A stretch of 64,000 nt of DNA, taken from contig NZ_BCFL01000037.1 of NCBI RefSeq assembly GCF_002217755.1, positions 62,001 through 126,000 of the forward strand. The letters are read 5' to 3'. Positions within the stretch are counted from its first letter, which is position 1. Every line of letters begins with the position of its first letter. Of the stretch, positions 53,148 through 61,893 are shown piece by piece. The notes under the pieces are model-generated. The model made no database searches. It saw nothing but the letters and a program-made list of their open reading frames with translations, and was not told where the DNA came from. The translations under genes were made by a program, and so were the position numbers. The stretch is from Streptomyces hyaluromycini (GTDB lineage Bacteria > Actinomycetota > Actinomycetes > Streptomycetales > Streptomycetaceae).

Positions 53148-54293
53148 TTAGTGCTGGGCGTCGTTGTTGCTGCCGAAGTCGGGTACGTCGGTGGACAGCA
53201 GGTGTTCGGCGCCGCCTTCGAGGGACTTGGCTGTCTCGATGGAGCGGGGGAGCATGGCCTTCTCATAGGTGCGGATCGCGTCGGCGACGGTGGCGGCGTT
53301 CGCGAGAGCGAGGGCGATTTCGCCGGCGTCGAGCATGGCGAGGTTGACGCCGACGCCGAGCGGGGGCATGAGGTGGGCGGCGTCTCCGAGCAGGGTCACC
53401 GTCGGGTTGTGTTCCCAGGTATGCGGGACCGGGAGGGCGAAGATCGGGCGGTCGACGTAGGGACCGTCGTTTTCGGTGATCATCCGGCGCAGGCGAGGCG
53501 ACCAGTGGGCGTACTCACCCAGGAGCAGGGCGCGGATGCCGTCGGTGTCCCCTCCTGTCAGGCCGCTCATGCTGATCCAGTCGACCGGAACTCGTCGGAC
53601 GATGTAGACGCGGATGTGGTTTCCGCTGTTGCGCTGGGCGAACAGGGCGCGCTCGCCGTCGGCCGCGTGGGCGCTGCCCTGGCCGACCAGTTCGGCCAGG
53701 TCCGGGTGCCGGTTCTCGACGTCCGAGAACCACGCTTCCAGGAAGCTCACCCCGGTGTACTCGGGGACGGCGGGGGACACGGCCGGGCGCACTCGGGAGG
53801 AGGCGCCGTCGGCGCCGATGACCAGATCGGTCTGGATGGTCGTGCCGTCGGTGAAGTGCAGTTGCCGCGGCCCGTCGTCGGGTCCGCCGATCGTGTCGAG
53901 GGCGCGGCCCCAGTGCACGGTGCCCGGTTGCAGGGAGTCGAGCAACAGGTTGCGCAGCTGGCCGCGGTCGATTTCCGGCTTGAAGAGTTCGTGGGCCGCC
54001 GGGACTTCATGGGACGTGATCGTGCCGGTCGGGTCCATCAGGCGCATTTCCTGCCCTTCGGGGCGGGCGAGCTTGAAGAACTCGTCGAGCAGACCGGCTT
54101 CGCGCAGGGCGATCTGGCCGTTGTCGGCGTGCAGGTCGAGGGTGCCGCCCTGGTTGCGCGCGTCGGGGCCCCCGTCTCGGTCGTAGACGGTGACCGCTAT
54201 GCCGCGCTGCTGAAGGATGCGGGCGCAGGTCAGTCCGCCGGGGCCGGCACCGATGATGCTGATGCGTGCCCGAGCGGGTTCTGGGGAGTTCAT
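53148..54293 (-). CDS. FAD-dependent monooxygenase, TetX-like
   Basis: 381 residues, class A flavin monooxygenase. FAD motif ISIIGAGPGGLTCARILQQRG, RGQLRNLLLDSL, DG motif GADGASSRVRPA near residue 170, and GDAAHLMPPLGVGVNLAMLDAGEIA near residue 310. This layout is like tetracycline-inactivating TetX and related enzymes, but many members act on other aromatics; no resistance role is claimed. ATG at 54293 (MNSPEPARARI) follows AAAGGGAC. Divergent from its probable TetR regulator. Confidence 0.92.
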   Translation of the reverse strand: MNSPEPARARISIIGAGPGGLTCARILQQRGIAVTVYDRDGGPDARNQGGTLDLHADNGQIALREAGLLDEFFKLARPEGQEMRLMDPTGTITSHEVPAAHELFKPEIDRGQLRNLLLDSLQPGTVHWGRALDTIGGPDDGPRQLHFTDGTTIQTDLVIGADGASSRVRPAVSPAVPEYTGVSFLEAWFSDVENRHPDLAELVGQGSAHAADGERALFAQRNSGNHIRVYIVRRVPVDWISMSGLTGGDTDGIRALLLGEYAHWSPRLRRMITENDGPYVDRPIFALPVPHTWEHNPTVTLLGDAAHLMPPLGVGVNLAMLDAGEIALALANAATVADAIRTYEKAMLPRSIETAKSLEGGAEHLLSTDVPDFGSNNDAQH

Positions 54294-54467
54294 GGTTGTC
54301 CCTTTCGGTCGGCGAAGTGCGGCAAGCAGGCCGGGCGTCGTCGGCCTCGGCACCGGATGTGCCGCGCAGAGGGGCCTCTCAGATGAACAGGCCGGCGCGG
54401 TGCAGGCGATGACCGGGCCGACAAGGATGTGCTGCTCAGTGCTCGCAACGCTTATAAAATCAGAGCG

Positions 54468-54502
54468 AGTAGAAAAGTGCAACGACTCTACTTAGTGACT
54501 AA
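54468..54502. promoter_or_regulatory. Dyads in the monooxygenase/TetR intergenic region
   Basis: TTAGT-G-ACTAA (54492-54502) is a perfect dyad, and AGTAGA (54468-54473) with TCTACT (54487-54492) is a wider dyad overlapping it. They lie 25-60 bp upstream of the TetR ATG in an AT-richer stretch. Confidence 0.5.
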
Positions 54503-54527
54503 TTCGACTATCGGGTACGCTCCAGCC

Positions 54528-55121
54528 ATGACCATGCCCTCTGCCAGCCGCCGCGACCGCAAGAAGGCGGCCACCCGGCAGGCGATCGCCGACGCCGCAC
54601 TGGAACTCTTCCTGGAGCGCGGCTACGACCAGGTGAGCATCCGTGACATCGCCGACGCCGCCGACGTGTCGACCGCGACGGTGTTCAAGCACTTCAGCGG
54701 CAAGGAGGCGCTGGTGTTCGACCAGGACGAAGACCGCGAGGCACAGTTGATCGCCGCGGTGCGGGAGCGCCCCTCCGGTCAGAGCATCCTCGATGCCCTT
54801 CGACAGCACGTCCTGGACACCTGGCCGTCGATCGAGGCACATCCTCAGGCAGCCGAGTTCACCAACCTGGTGAACTCCACGCCGGTGTTGCGCGCCTACG
54901 CCGAACGCATGTGGACCCGGTACACCGACAGCCTCAGCGCGGCCATCGCTGACGAGTTGGGCGTTGACCACGACGACCTCTCATGTGTGGCGCTTGCCCG
55001 ATTCGTACTCGAGATCCCGGTGCTCGCTCGCGGCCGGCAGGACCGCCGGGCCGCCGTCGACGCGATCTTCGGCATCCTCACCCACGGCTGGGAGCCGCCA
55101 AGCAGGCCGCCCGCGCAGTAA
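54528..55121 (+). CDS. TetR-family regulator
   Basis: 197 residues. HTH in residues 12-60 (ATRQAIADAALELFLERGYDQVSIRDIADAADV, STATVFKHFSGKEAL). The C-terminal region (LRQHVLDTW, EFTNLVNSTPVLRAYAERM) matches the acyl-CoA-sensing-like TetR_C pattern loosely. ATG at 54528 chosen at MTMPSASRRDRKKAATRQ. Divergent from the TetX-like monooxygenase, with dyads in between, so it is the likely repressor. Confidence 0.92.
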   Translation: MTMPSASRRDRKKAATRQAIADAALELFLERGYDQVSIRDIADAADVSTATVFKHFSGKEALVFDQDEDREAQLIAAVRERPSGQSILDALRQHVLDTWPSIEAHPQAAEFTNLVNSTPVLRAYAERMWTRYTDSLSAAIADELGVDHDDLSCVALARFVLEIPVLARGRQDRRAAVDAIFGILTHGWEPPSRPPAQ

Positions 55122-55173
55122 CGCCTGATCCCGGTCCTCAGCGAGCCCGCGCCGGGGCTGACACACTGAATCC

Positions 55174-55878
55174 GTGGTTCCGCTGATGACCGCGACCGAG
55201 CAGGCCGCGTCCTCATCACTCACAGGCGCCGGCGTGGTGTCGACCTGCGCACTGCTCTTCACCGTGGCGTCGTTCTGGTGGCTCAACGCCAGACAAGGGC
55301 ACCTGAGGACGTGGGAGCCTCATGCCTTCGCAGCGATTGTCCACTCATCGACGACCCGTCTGCGGCTCCCGCTCGTACTTCATAACACCGGCCCCAAGCC
55401 GATAGTCGTACAGGACCTCATCCTGACTTTCCCTGACGACCCCGCATCTCACCTGCCGCTCCTGTGGGTGTCCACACTGTCTCGCCTCCAGCCGGGGCCG
55501 GACGAGGATGCGAAGCTGCCGGCCGGCTTCGTCGTGCCCGGCAGAGAGGCGCAACAACTCTTCCTCGAGTTCGAGGCACCGTTCTCCGGGTTCATGCCGG
55601 AAGCCCGTGACTACAAGGTCCAGCTGCAAGCCCGGGTCGGTCACCGCAAAGGGTGGCGCCGCCTGCTGACGTTCACCCTGCGGGCCGCCAACATCATCGA
55701 TCCGAATCGCTACACCGTCTACAACAACGCACCGGTCGAGCTAACCAAGGAAGATCAAAAGAGGGCGGATGCCGCACTCCTTGAACTATTGGAAGAGCAA
55801 GGGGACGACTCCGCTCCGGGCGGCAGGAGACAGCGGGATTCTCCCCATGACGATGGCGATACCGGTACGAGCCGCTGA
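55174..55878 (+). CDS. Membrane-anchored protein of unknown function
   Basis: 234 residues. One N-terminal transmembrane helix (about residues 17-35, GVVSTCALLFTVASFWWL), then a soluble beta-rich domain (LVLHNTGPKPIVVQDLILTFP, FVVPGREAQQLFLEFEAPF) like an immunoglobulin-type fold, and a charged C-terminal tail. Start is GTG at 55174 or ATG at 55186; no good ribosome site for either. Known family not recognised. Confidence 0.6.
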   Translation: MVPLMTATEQAASSSLTGAGVVSTCALLFTVASFWWLNARQGHLRTWEPHAFAAIVHSSTTRLRLPLVLHNTGPKPIVVQDLILTFPDDPASHLPLLWVSTLSRLQPGPDEDAKLPAGFVVPGREAQQLFLEFEAPFSGFMPEARDYKVQLQARVGHRKGWRRLLTFTLRAANIIDPNRYTVYNNAPVELTKEDQKRADAALLELLEEQGDDSAPGGRRQRDSPHDDGDTGTSR

Positions 55879-55956
55879 TGCAGCACCAGCGACACCTGTC
55901 GCACCGCGTCACCGGTTCGACGCATCTTCGGCGCGCAGGGCTGCCGCGTCGGTCGG

Positions 55957-56157
55957 TTACGAGCGGGTTTTTGTCCCGATGCCGTGGGCGAGGAGGCTCT
56001 CGGCAGTCTCCGCGACGGTGTCCTCGATGGGACGCGCTCGCCACCCGAGAAACTTCTCCGCCTTGGTGCTTGTGGCGTCGAAATCCCGGCCGAGCTGGTG
56101 CTTGAGCAGTCGCAGTTCCGGGTTCACGATGCCCAGAGTGCGTGAGCCAAAGCCCGC
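55957..56157 (-). pseudogene. C-terminal fragment of an SDR (dihydroflavonol-reductase-like)
   Basis: The minus strand reads TLGIVNPELRLLKHQLGR, then DATSTKAEKFLGWRARP, then IEDTVAETAESLLAHGIG, ending at 55957. This is the usual C-terminus of extended SDR/NAD-dependent epimerase proteins. The Rossmann part is absent and the frame continues upstream into unrelated sequence, where the antitoxin fragment begins on the other strand. Confidence 0.6.
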
Positions 56158-56343
56158 AGCGGACTGTCCGCCTACGTCGCTGCAGCCGTGGCCCGGCAGA
56201 TCGAACGCGACAACCTCAACGAACTCATCCAGGTCGCAGAGGCCGAGCACGATCCCGTCACGGACGAAGAGGTCCAGGCTCTGCGTGAGCAGCTCCACCA
56301 GGCCCGTCGGCAGCAGACGCAGGGCGGGGCCGACGCCGCGTGT
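56158..56343 (+). pseudogene. 5'-truncated antitoxin (PIN-associated)
   Basis: The plus strand reads SGLSAYVAAAVARQIERDN, LNELIQVAEAEHDPVTDEEV, QALREQLHQARRQQT. This matches the second half of a ribbon-helix-helix antitoxin common in Streptomyces; the N-terminal DNA-binding strand and start codon are missing. No stop is met at the expected end, where the toxin frame starts; the frame runs on to 56553. Confidence 0.6.
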
Positions 56344-56420
56344 CCCGCTCCCCCGCCGCGCCCGGCGGCACCCTGGTCCTGGACAGCGAGGGGCTGGCCA
56401 AGGCCGTCCTGCGCGACCGG
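56340..56420 (+). pseudogene. 3'-truncated PIN-domain toxin
   Basis: From GTG 56340 the frame reads SRSPAAPGGTLVLDSEG and LAKAVLRDR, the N-terminus of a PIN ribonuclease with its first acidic residue (VLDSEG). After 27 residues the match ends and unrelated sequence follows. The other active-site acids are lost, so it is dead. Confidence 0.6.
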
Positions 56421-56521
56421 TCAGCGCGACGCATGCTTCCTGCCCTGGACACACCGGCTCACGCCGTGCGGTCACCAGGCCCTGGGCAGTCGTGGCCCGG
56501 CCCTGCCCCGGAGTCTCCACC

Positions 56522-57154
56522 TCAGCCGCTCACTATGCCCACGACGAGATTGATGGCGGTGGCGAGAATGCCGGTGCCGAAGACGTAGGACAGCAGCGTG
56601 TGACGCAGCACGATCGCCCGGATCGCCGAACTCGACACATCGGTGTCGGACACCTGATAGGTCATGCCGAGGTTGTAGCTGAAGTAGAAGAAGTCCCGGT
56701 ACGCCGGAGGGTCGTCCGAATTGAAGTCGATCCCGCCCTCGGACTCGTAATACACGTAGGCGTAACGGGCGGCGTACATCAGATGCAGCGCGGCCCAGGC
56801 CGTGAAGACGCCGCACAGGGCGGTCGCCGCCGCCACATGGCCGGGGTCGGACTTCCCGCGCACCAGCAGCAGCACGATGGCGGCCAGTCCGCACAGGGCC
56901 ACCGCGACCACCACGAGTTCATCGGTCACGGGACGGAAGTCCTCACGCCGCGCATTGCGGTGGGTGGCCGTCGCGTCCATCGGCCACAGCACCGCCCAGC
57001 CCGCCAGGACGAAGGACAGTTCCGTCGCGGCGATCGCGGCCAGTGCGCCCAGTGCTCCATCGGTCGCCAGCGCCACGGCCACGCCGACCACCGCTCCGAC
57101 GATCGCCGCGCCGGTGAGGCGGGGCACGGCATCCAGGGGCAAGGAGCGTCTCAT
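56522..57154 (-). CDS. DUF1345-family membrane protein
   Basis: 210 residues with about five hydrophobic helices and the family signature DFFYFSYNLGMTYQVSDTDV near residue 155. Also ATELSFVLAGWAVLW and ARREDFRPVTDELV as in DUF1345 proteins. Function unknown; predicted inner-membrane. Intact gene embedded between decayed ones. Confidence 0.9.
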   Translation of the reverse strand: MRRSLPLDAVPRLTGAAIVGAVVGVAVALATDGALGALAAIAATELSFVLAGWAVLWPMDATATHRNARREDFRPVTDELVVVAVALCGLAAIVLLLVRGKSDPGHVAAATALCGVFTAWAALHLMYAARYAYVYYESEGGIDFNSDDPPAYRDFFYFSYNLGMTYQVSDTDVSSSAIRAIVLRHTLLSYVFGTGILATAINLVVGIVSG

Positions 57155-57517
57155 GCGGCATCACGGTAGCCCCGTCGCCGCCGGTCAGCGCGCTTCACGG
57201 CGTCTGATCGACACGGCGGGGCGCAGGGCCGTCCGAGAGGCGGTGGCGTTGCGGACGCTGACACCGGGCATGCGAGAGGTGTTCGAGCGGCATCTGGCAC
57301 GGGTGACGGAACGCTCGCTGGGACCGTCGACGGCCACTCTCGGTGCTCCGCCAGGTCCCCTGGGGCAAGGGCGGCCTGCCCCGCCCCCGCCGCGACGCCT
57401 GGCGGCGGCCAGTAGAACGAACCGGCCGTTGGCAGATGCCCTGCGAGTACGTGGCACAAGGGTGGTGAGCGGCAGGAAAACGGTGGGTGCGGCGACGTCA
57501 GGCAGTCGGTATGCCGG
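57155..57517. other. 363-bp stretch without a supported gene
   Basis: A plus-strand frame from 57153 begins MRHHGSPVAAGQRASRR and is partly protein-like, but it shifts to proline/arginine-rich sequence and has no ribosome site. No hairpin noted. Confidence 0.4.
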
Positions 57518-57799
57518 TCAGGTCTCGATCACGGCATCGCAGTCGGGGCAGGCCACGGATGCGTATTCCGCGGGGTACCAGGGCGCCCCCGGGTGCTCGG
57601 AGGGCTTCCAGCGGGTCGTCTCCATCGCGAAGGTGTCCCTGCCGCAGAGGGTCCTCGGTCCCGTCGCGGTGGGCGCCCCTGGGACGGCGGGCGCCGCGTG
57701 CACCCTGCGGACGTGCCGTTCCTCACCGCTCGGCGTTCCCGGGGAGGAGTGCGTGGCCGCCGACTTGTCGAGCTCGTAGACGACGACGATTTCGCTCAT
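57518..57799 (-). CDS. Small hypothetical protein with CxxC motif
   Basis: 93 residues, MSEIVVVYELDKSAATHSS to the end. It contains RTLCGRDTF and SVACPDCDAVIET, i.e. cysteines at about 51 and 84/87, in the pattern of small zinc-binding or hydrophilic Streptomyces proteins of unknown role. ATG at 57799 chosen; the open frame further upstream belongs to the IS110 remnant. Confidence 0.6.
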   Translation of the reverse strand: MSEIVVVYELDKSAATHSSPGTPSGEERHVRRVHAAPAVPGAPTATGPRTLCGRDTFAMETTRWKPSEHPGAPWYPAEYASVACPDCDAVIET

Positions 57800-57865
57800 G
57801 TCTCTACGGTAGGCGGTCGCGCGGCCGAACCGCCCGCAGCCTCGGGCCGGTGGCTGCGATCGGCA

Positions 57866-58236
57866 AGGCAGGGCTCTCGTGCTATGTGCGAGGGCGGCTT
57901 GCTTGGCCGGTGGGGAGGGTTCGGTGTCCAGCCCGGCGATCTCATCGTCCATGGCCTGGTTGCGGCGGGCCAGGCGCTGTGGTGCCCAAGGTGGACAGGA
58001 CCGGTCGTAGCCCGGCCGCAGCCGGGCCAGGGCGCGTATCAGCGCGGCTCGGTCCAGCCCCGCGACCTGGTCGCGCAGAATCGCCGGTGCGAACACCGGC
58101 CGACCCCGGACCGGGTTCGGCGCCTGGAGTGCGGGCCCTGACCGCGCTGGCGCGCGATGCCCAGCACCCGGATCGCCTCGACCACTGGTGGCGCCAGGAC
58201 ACCGTCGGTGACGACGTTGAAGGCTTCGAAGACGTC
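57866..58236 (-). mobile_element. IS110-family transposase remnant
   Basis: Minus-strand fragments in two frames: VVEAIRVLGIARQR and (in another frame) SAVRARTPG near 58138-58190, then LRDQVAGLDRAALIRALARLRPG and LARRNQAMDDEIAGLDTE up to 57866. This order matches the middle part of IS110/IS116 transposases (coiled region between the DEDD and Tnp domains). Frameshifted, no start, no end, no terminal repeats seen. Confidence 0.5.
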
Positions 58237-58441
58237 ACTGTGTCGCCTGAGCGGGTCGCGTCTCCACCGTCCCAGCCGCACCTTCGAGCGTCCCACCCTC
58301 GCCGTCGGCCGACACCTCCTTGCCGGCGGCGGTGTCACCCGCTCTCAGCGTCCTCGTGCAAGCGCTCCACGGCTCCGGCGTGTGAGGCAGCGCGCCAGGG
58401 CCCATAGCGAAGTCTGGCTGCGGGGGATGCAGGAGCGGAGA
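58237..58441. other. Spacer before the small-gene run
   Basis: No gene seen; contains GGAG at 58432-58435 serving the next start. Confidence 0.4.
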
Positions 58442-58768
58442 ATGGTGGTGTCGGCCTGCTGGCTGATTTGGGCGGTGGTCGGATTGACGCAGCAGTATCT
58501 CGTCGGGGAGGCGTCCGTGCTCCTGGCGGAGTTGCAGGCAGCCGGCACCGATACGGTGGCCACGAGGGAAATCGCGTGTCTGCGTCGCGAGGCGGAGATG
58601 GGTCCGGTCAGTCGGCTCGGCTGCGTGGCTCGGCGTGCTCTGGAGCTGACCGATGAACTGTGCCGGGACTCACTGCGGCGGGGCGATGTGCTCACTTTCG
58701 TCCGCCAGTGCGCCTGCGGGGCCGAACTGCGCGAGTTCTGCCTCTGTGCACAGTTGGCAGACGTTTGA
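58442..58768 (+). CDS. Small hypothetical protein
   Basis: 108 residues. A hydrophobic first segment (SACWLIWAVVGLTQQYL) followed by helical, leucine-rich sequence and a cysteine-rich end (RQCACGAELREFCLCAQLADV, four cysteines), which could bind metal. ATG at 58442 chosen because GGAG lies 6 bp upstream. No family recognised. Confidence 0.5.
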   Translation: MVVSACWLIWAVVGLTQQYLVGEASVLLAELQAAGTDTVATREIACLRREAEMGPVSRLGCVARRALELTDELCRDSLRRGDVLTFVRQCACGAELREFCLCAQLADV

Positions 58769-58860
58769 AACCCGGAGTGCCCTCGCGAGACGGGGCGGCC
58801 GCGGTCAGCGGCACCTACAATTGAAGAGTTCTTCAATTAGCTAGTTGCATTGGTTGATAG

Positions 58861-59067
58861 ATGATCGACGGTGTGGAGGTCGGGGTGGGAACAGTTGTTG
58901 AGGCGTTGCTGGCGCGGGTGCGGGCGGCCCGGGCCGCTCTGGCGGCCGCCCGGGAGGCGGAGGACCCCTATGCCGTCGCGGTGGCGCAGGACGAGCTGGA
59001 TGACGCGGTCAGGTTCGCCCGCAGGCATGGGCTTGACGTCGAGGCGACAGAACTGGACGAGGGGTGA
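58861..59067 (+). CDS. Small helical hypothetical protein
   Basis: 68 residues, mostly alanine-rich helix (VVEALLARVRAARAALAAAREAEDPYAVAVAQDELDDA). Likely a small coiled-coil protein that pairs with the ArsR regulator. Stop at 59067 lies 5 bp before the ArsR ATG at 59073 and overlaps an upstream GTG, so the two are coupled. No known family. Confidence 0.6.
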   Translation: MIDGVEVGVGTVVEALLARVRAARAALAAAREAEDPYAVAVAQDELDDAVRFARRHGLDVEATELDEG

Positions 59068-59072
59068 TCGGG

Positions 59073-59411
59073 ATGCCGGTTCCGCTGTACGAGGCGAAGG
59101 CGGAGTTCTTCCGGATGCTCGGGCATCCGGTGCGGATCAGGGTGCTGGAGCTGCTGCAGGACGGGCCGAAGCCGGTACGCGACCTGCTGTCCGCCATCGA
59201 GGTCGAGCCGTCGAGCCTGTCGCAGCAGCTGGCGGTGCTGCGCCGTTCCGGGATCGTCACCGCTACCCGGACCGGCTCCACCGTGGTGTACGAGCTGGCG
59301 GGCGGGGATGTGGCCGACCTGCTTGCCGCAGCACGCCGGATCCTGTCCGTACTGCTGGCGGGCCGGCAGGAGCTACTGGACGAACTGCGTTCCACAGACG
59401 CGGCCCGGTGA
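59073..59411 (+). CDS. ArsR-family transcriptional regulator
   Basis: 112 residues. Winged HTH throughout: AEFFRMLGHPVRIRVLELLQDGPKPVRDL, SSLSQQLAVLRRSGIVTATRTGSTVVYEL. No cysteine in the ELCVC-type metal site, so it is probably not a metal sensor. ATG at 59073 with GAGGGG 9 bp upstream preferred to GTG at 59064. Overlaps the next gene by GTGA. Confidence 0.9.
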   Translation: MPVPLYEAKAEFFRMLGHPVRIRVLELLQDGPKPVRDLLSAIEVEPSSLSQQLAVLRRSGIVTATRTGSTVVYELAGGDVADLLAAARRILSVLLAGRQELLDELRSTDAAR

Positions 59412-59869
59412 GGGGCGGGCACCCGTTCCGGCCGTGGCGCAGACGCCGGCCCGCGGCGGCGACAGAGCATGTGCCGTCGCCCGTGCGGCGCCACGTCGGC
59501 TCGATCCCGGTGGAGCCGGAGGCGGTGCGGATGGCCCGTGAGGCGGTGGCCGGACGATTCGGTGAGGCGGGCGTCGCGCCGGGTTCCGCGTTCGCCGACG
59601 CGGTGCTGCTGGTGGTCGGTGAGCTGGTCGTGAACGTGCTGCGCCACGCACCCCGGTCTCCGGTCACGGACGTGGCGACAACGGTCGAGGCGGGCCATCT
59701 GGTCGTCGGCGCCGCTGACGCCGAGCCGTGCCTGCCCGACCTCGAACCGGGCGCGATGGGGGCGGGACTACAGCTGGTGGCCGAGCCGGCCGGCGAGTAC
59801 GACGGCGACGTCAGCGCGGAACCGGCCAGGCGAACGTGGAGATCGCAGGACAGGGAGACGACATCGTGA
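59408..59869 (+). CDS. Anti-sigma-type ATP-binding protein (HATPase_c)
   Basis: 153 residues. GHKL ATPase features: ADAVLLVVGELVVNVLRHAPRSPVTDV (N-box), GHLVVGAADAEP (D of G1 box) and GAGLQLVAE (G2-like). Resembles the small Streptomyces kinases of the RsbW/SpoIIAB class that hold sigma factors. GTG at 59408 overlaps the ArsR stop; its own stop overlaps the next GTG. Confidence 0.85.
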   Translation: MRGGHPFRPWRRRRPAAATEHVPSPVRRHVGSIPVEPEAVRMAREAVAGRFGEAGVAPGSAFADAVLLVVGELVVNVLRHAPRSPVTDVATTVEAGHLVVGAADAEPCLPDLEPGAMGAGLQLVAEPAGEYDGDVSAEPARRTWRSQDRETTS

Positions 59870-60051
59870 GTGAGGAAGCCGGAGCGGCCGAGCCGCCGCC
59901 GAACACGACGCGCAAAGGGAAGGACAAGGACCGCGAGTGGCAGATCGAGCGCGGGGTCGTGATCCGGGCAGGCTTCTACATCTTCGGCACCCATCTGTTC
60001 GCCGGGTTCGTGTGGCTGCTCTTCTACCTCGGCGAGCACGCACACAAGTAA
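59866..60051 (+). CDS. DUF6126-like small membrane protein
   Basis: 61 residues. A charged N-terminus followed by one transmembrane helix (FYIFGTHLFAGFVWLLFYLGEHA), matching the DUF6126 pattern of short Streptomyces membrane peptides. GTG at 59866 overlaps the preceding stop (GTGA). Function unknown. Confidence 0.75.
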   Translation: MSEEAGAAEPPPNTTRKGKDKDREWQIERGVVIRAGFYIFGTHLFAGFVWLLFYLGEHAHK

Positions 60052-60407
60052 CCACGTCGCCAGGGTTCCGGGCGCCCCCGAGAAACGCGTCATCGCCCCA
60101 AGCCTGGGGCCGAACGGCCCTGGGCAACCGCCGGGGTACCGGTGAAGCTGTCGATCGGCCCAGCCAGTGGACGGACGTTCCTCTCCCGCGGGCGGCTGTC
60201 CCATAGGCCTCCTCCCCAGCGGACCACCCTGGGCACAATGTGAAGATTTCTTCCATGGACGTTGCTGTGAGCGGCGCGGATGACGGAGAAAGGAGTGCCG
60301 AGGTTGATCGCTGTTGGTCGCCACGGAGATGGAGCACCTGGTGCGGATCAAGGCCGGCATCGTGACCGGATACCGGCTGGTGGGCGACGACGCGGGTTCC
60401 TGACCGG
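60052..60407. other. 356-bp stretch without a supported gene
   Basis: Near 60327 the plus strand reads EMEHLVRIKAGIVTGYR in one frame, possibly a fragment of a coding gene, but there is no start or context. No strong terminator hairpin seen at the end of the plus-strand run. Confidence 0.35.
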
Positions 60408-61889
60408 TCACAGGTCGTTGCCCGCGTAGGACAGGTTGAAGCTCTTGTTGGTCAGCGGGAAGTCCGGGACGATCGTGTCGTTCAGGGCGACCGGCAGGGC
60501 GGGCCAGTTGAAGAAGGACGGGTCGACGGGCTTGACCCGGGTGAGAGTGCCGTCGGCGGTGAGTTCGACGCGGGTGACGATGGTGCCGCGCCAACCCTCG
60601 ACCAGTCCCACGCCGGTGCCGGGGCCCGCGCCGGGCAGCGGGTGGGGCGCCAGCACCGCGGCGGGGGCGTCGAGTCCTTCGGCGAAGTGCTCGATCAGGG
60701 CGAGTGAGACCTCGATCTCCTGGGCGCGGACCAGGAAGCGGGCCAGGACGTCGCCGGTGGTATGGACAGGGATGTCGAGTTGTGGACCGTATGCGGTGAA
60801 GGGGTGCGCCACGCGGGCGTCGTTGGCGATGCCGCTGGCGCGCGCGACGTAGCCGAGGCAGCCGATCTCCCGGGCGGCGGGAGTGGGCAGGACGGCGGTG
60901 GCGGTGAAGCGGTCGCGGACGGTGGAGTGGCCCAGGGCGAGGTCAGTGATCTCGCGGATGTCCTCGCCGAGCGCCTTCAGCCGGGCTGGATCGGGCAGGG
61001 TGCGCAGGGCCGCGCCGCCCGGGAGGACGCCGCCGCGCAGCAGCCGGTGTCCGGTGACGTCCTTGTTGAGGCGCAGGAGGTGTTCGCGGATGCGCTGGGC
61101 GTGTGCGTTGAGGATTCCGTGCCCGACGTCGTTGCAGAGCATGCCGAGGTCGGCGACGTGGTTGTGGATGCGCTCCAGTTCCAGCAGCAGGGCGCGGGCG
61201 CGTTGTGCCTCTGCGGGAACCTGGGTGCCGGTGGCCTCTTCGACGGCCAGGCAGTAGGCGAGCGCATGGCCGACGGCGGTGTCGCCGCTGATGCGCTCGG
61301 CCAGCGGCAGGCCGGCGGCAACGCTGCGGCCTTGGAACAGTTTCTCGATGCCTTTGTGGACGAACCAGAGGCGGGCCTTGAGTTTGAGGATCGTCTCGCC
61401 GACGACCGAGAAGCGGAAGTGGCCGGGTTCGATCAGCCCGGCGTGTACCGGGCCGACCGGGATCTCGTACACGCCGTCGCCCTCGACTTCCAGGAAGGGG
61501 TAAGGGCCTTCCTGTTCGCCAAAGGTCGGCGGGGGGCCGGCGTCGGCGTGCATGGGGTACCAGCCGCGCGGCCAGTGGAAGTGGCGGACGAGGCGGCGGG
61601 GCAGGGGGTGGCCCTGGGGGACAATGCCGAACAGGTCGCGCATCTCGCGTTCGAACCGGCCCGCCGCAAAGGAGAGATGAGCCAGCGACGGCACTTCTGG
61701 CCGGTCGGAGGCGAGACGGACGTTCAGCTCCACGCGCGTATCGGGCGGGCCGGAGGCGAACAGGTACACCACGCGCGGCCCGTCCTCGTCGATGTGCGCG
61801 GCGACCAGGGCGAGCCGATGGCCCTGGGCGAGCAGGTTCTCGGCATGCTGGGGCAGGGTGGCGGAGCTGCTCTGGTAGCTCTTGCGCAT
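60408..61889 (-). CDS. Hydrogenase-4 large-subunit-like protein (NuoC-NuoD fusion) lacking NiFe ligands
   Basis: 493 residues. NuoC-type N-terminal domain (residues 1-110: RFEREMRDLFGIVPQGHPLPRRLV) fused to a NuoD/HycE-type domain (110-490: FKVHKGIEKLF-like WFVHKGIEKLFQGR, RIHNHVADLGMLCNDVG). In active [NiFe] enzymes the two CxxC motifs bind the metals. Here the first site reads AERISGDTAVGHALAY (no CxxC) and the C-terminus ends FFNWPALPVALNDTIVPDFP with no CxxC. So it cannot be a standard hydrogenase; it resembles the energy-converting hydrogenase-related (Ehr) or Nuo-like subunits. ATG at 61889 lies 5 bp past the upstream stop. Confidence 0.85.
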   Translation of the reverse strand: MRKSYQSSSATLPQHAENLLAQGHRLALVAAHIDEDGPRVVYLFASGPPDTRVELNVRLASDRPEVPSLAHLSFAAGRFEREMRDLFGIVPQGHPLPRRLVRHFHWPRGWYPMHADAGPPPTFGEQEGPYPFLEVEGDGVYEIPVGPVHAGLIEPGHFRFSVVGETILKLKARLWFVHKGIEKLFQGRSVAAGLPLAERISGDTAVGHALAYCLAVEEATGTQVPAEAQRARALLLELERIHNHVADLGMLCNDVGHGILNAHAQRIREHLLRLNKDVTGHRLLRGGVLPGGAALRTLPDPARLKALGEDIREITDLALGHSTVRDRFTATAVLPTPAAREIGCLGYVARASGIANDARVAHPFTAYGPQLDIPVHTTGDVLARFLVRAQEIEVSLALIEHFAEGLDAPAAVLAPHPLPGAGPGTGVGLVEGWRGTIVTRVELTADGTLTRVKPVDPSFFNWPALPVALNDTIVPDFPLTNKSFNLSYAGNDL

Positions 61890-61893
61890 CGCG

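Noticed and set aside
53148..54293. Tetracycline-resistance gene
   Set aside because: The protein is TetX-like in motifs only; this class is widespread and acts on many aromatics, so a resistance role is not supported.
59073..59411. ArsR protein as a metal sensor
   Set aside because: It has no cysteine in the DNA-binding helix where metal-sensing members carry them.
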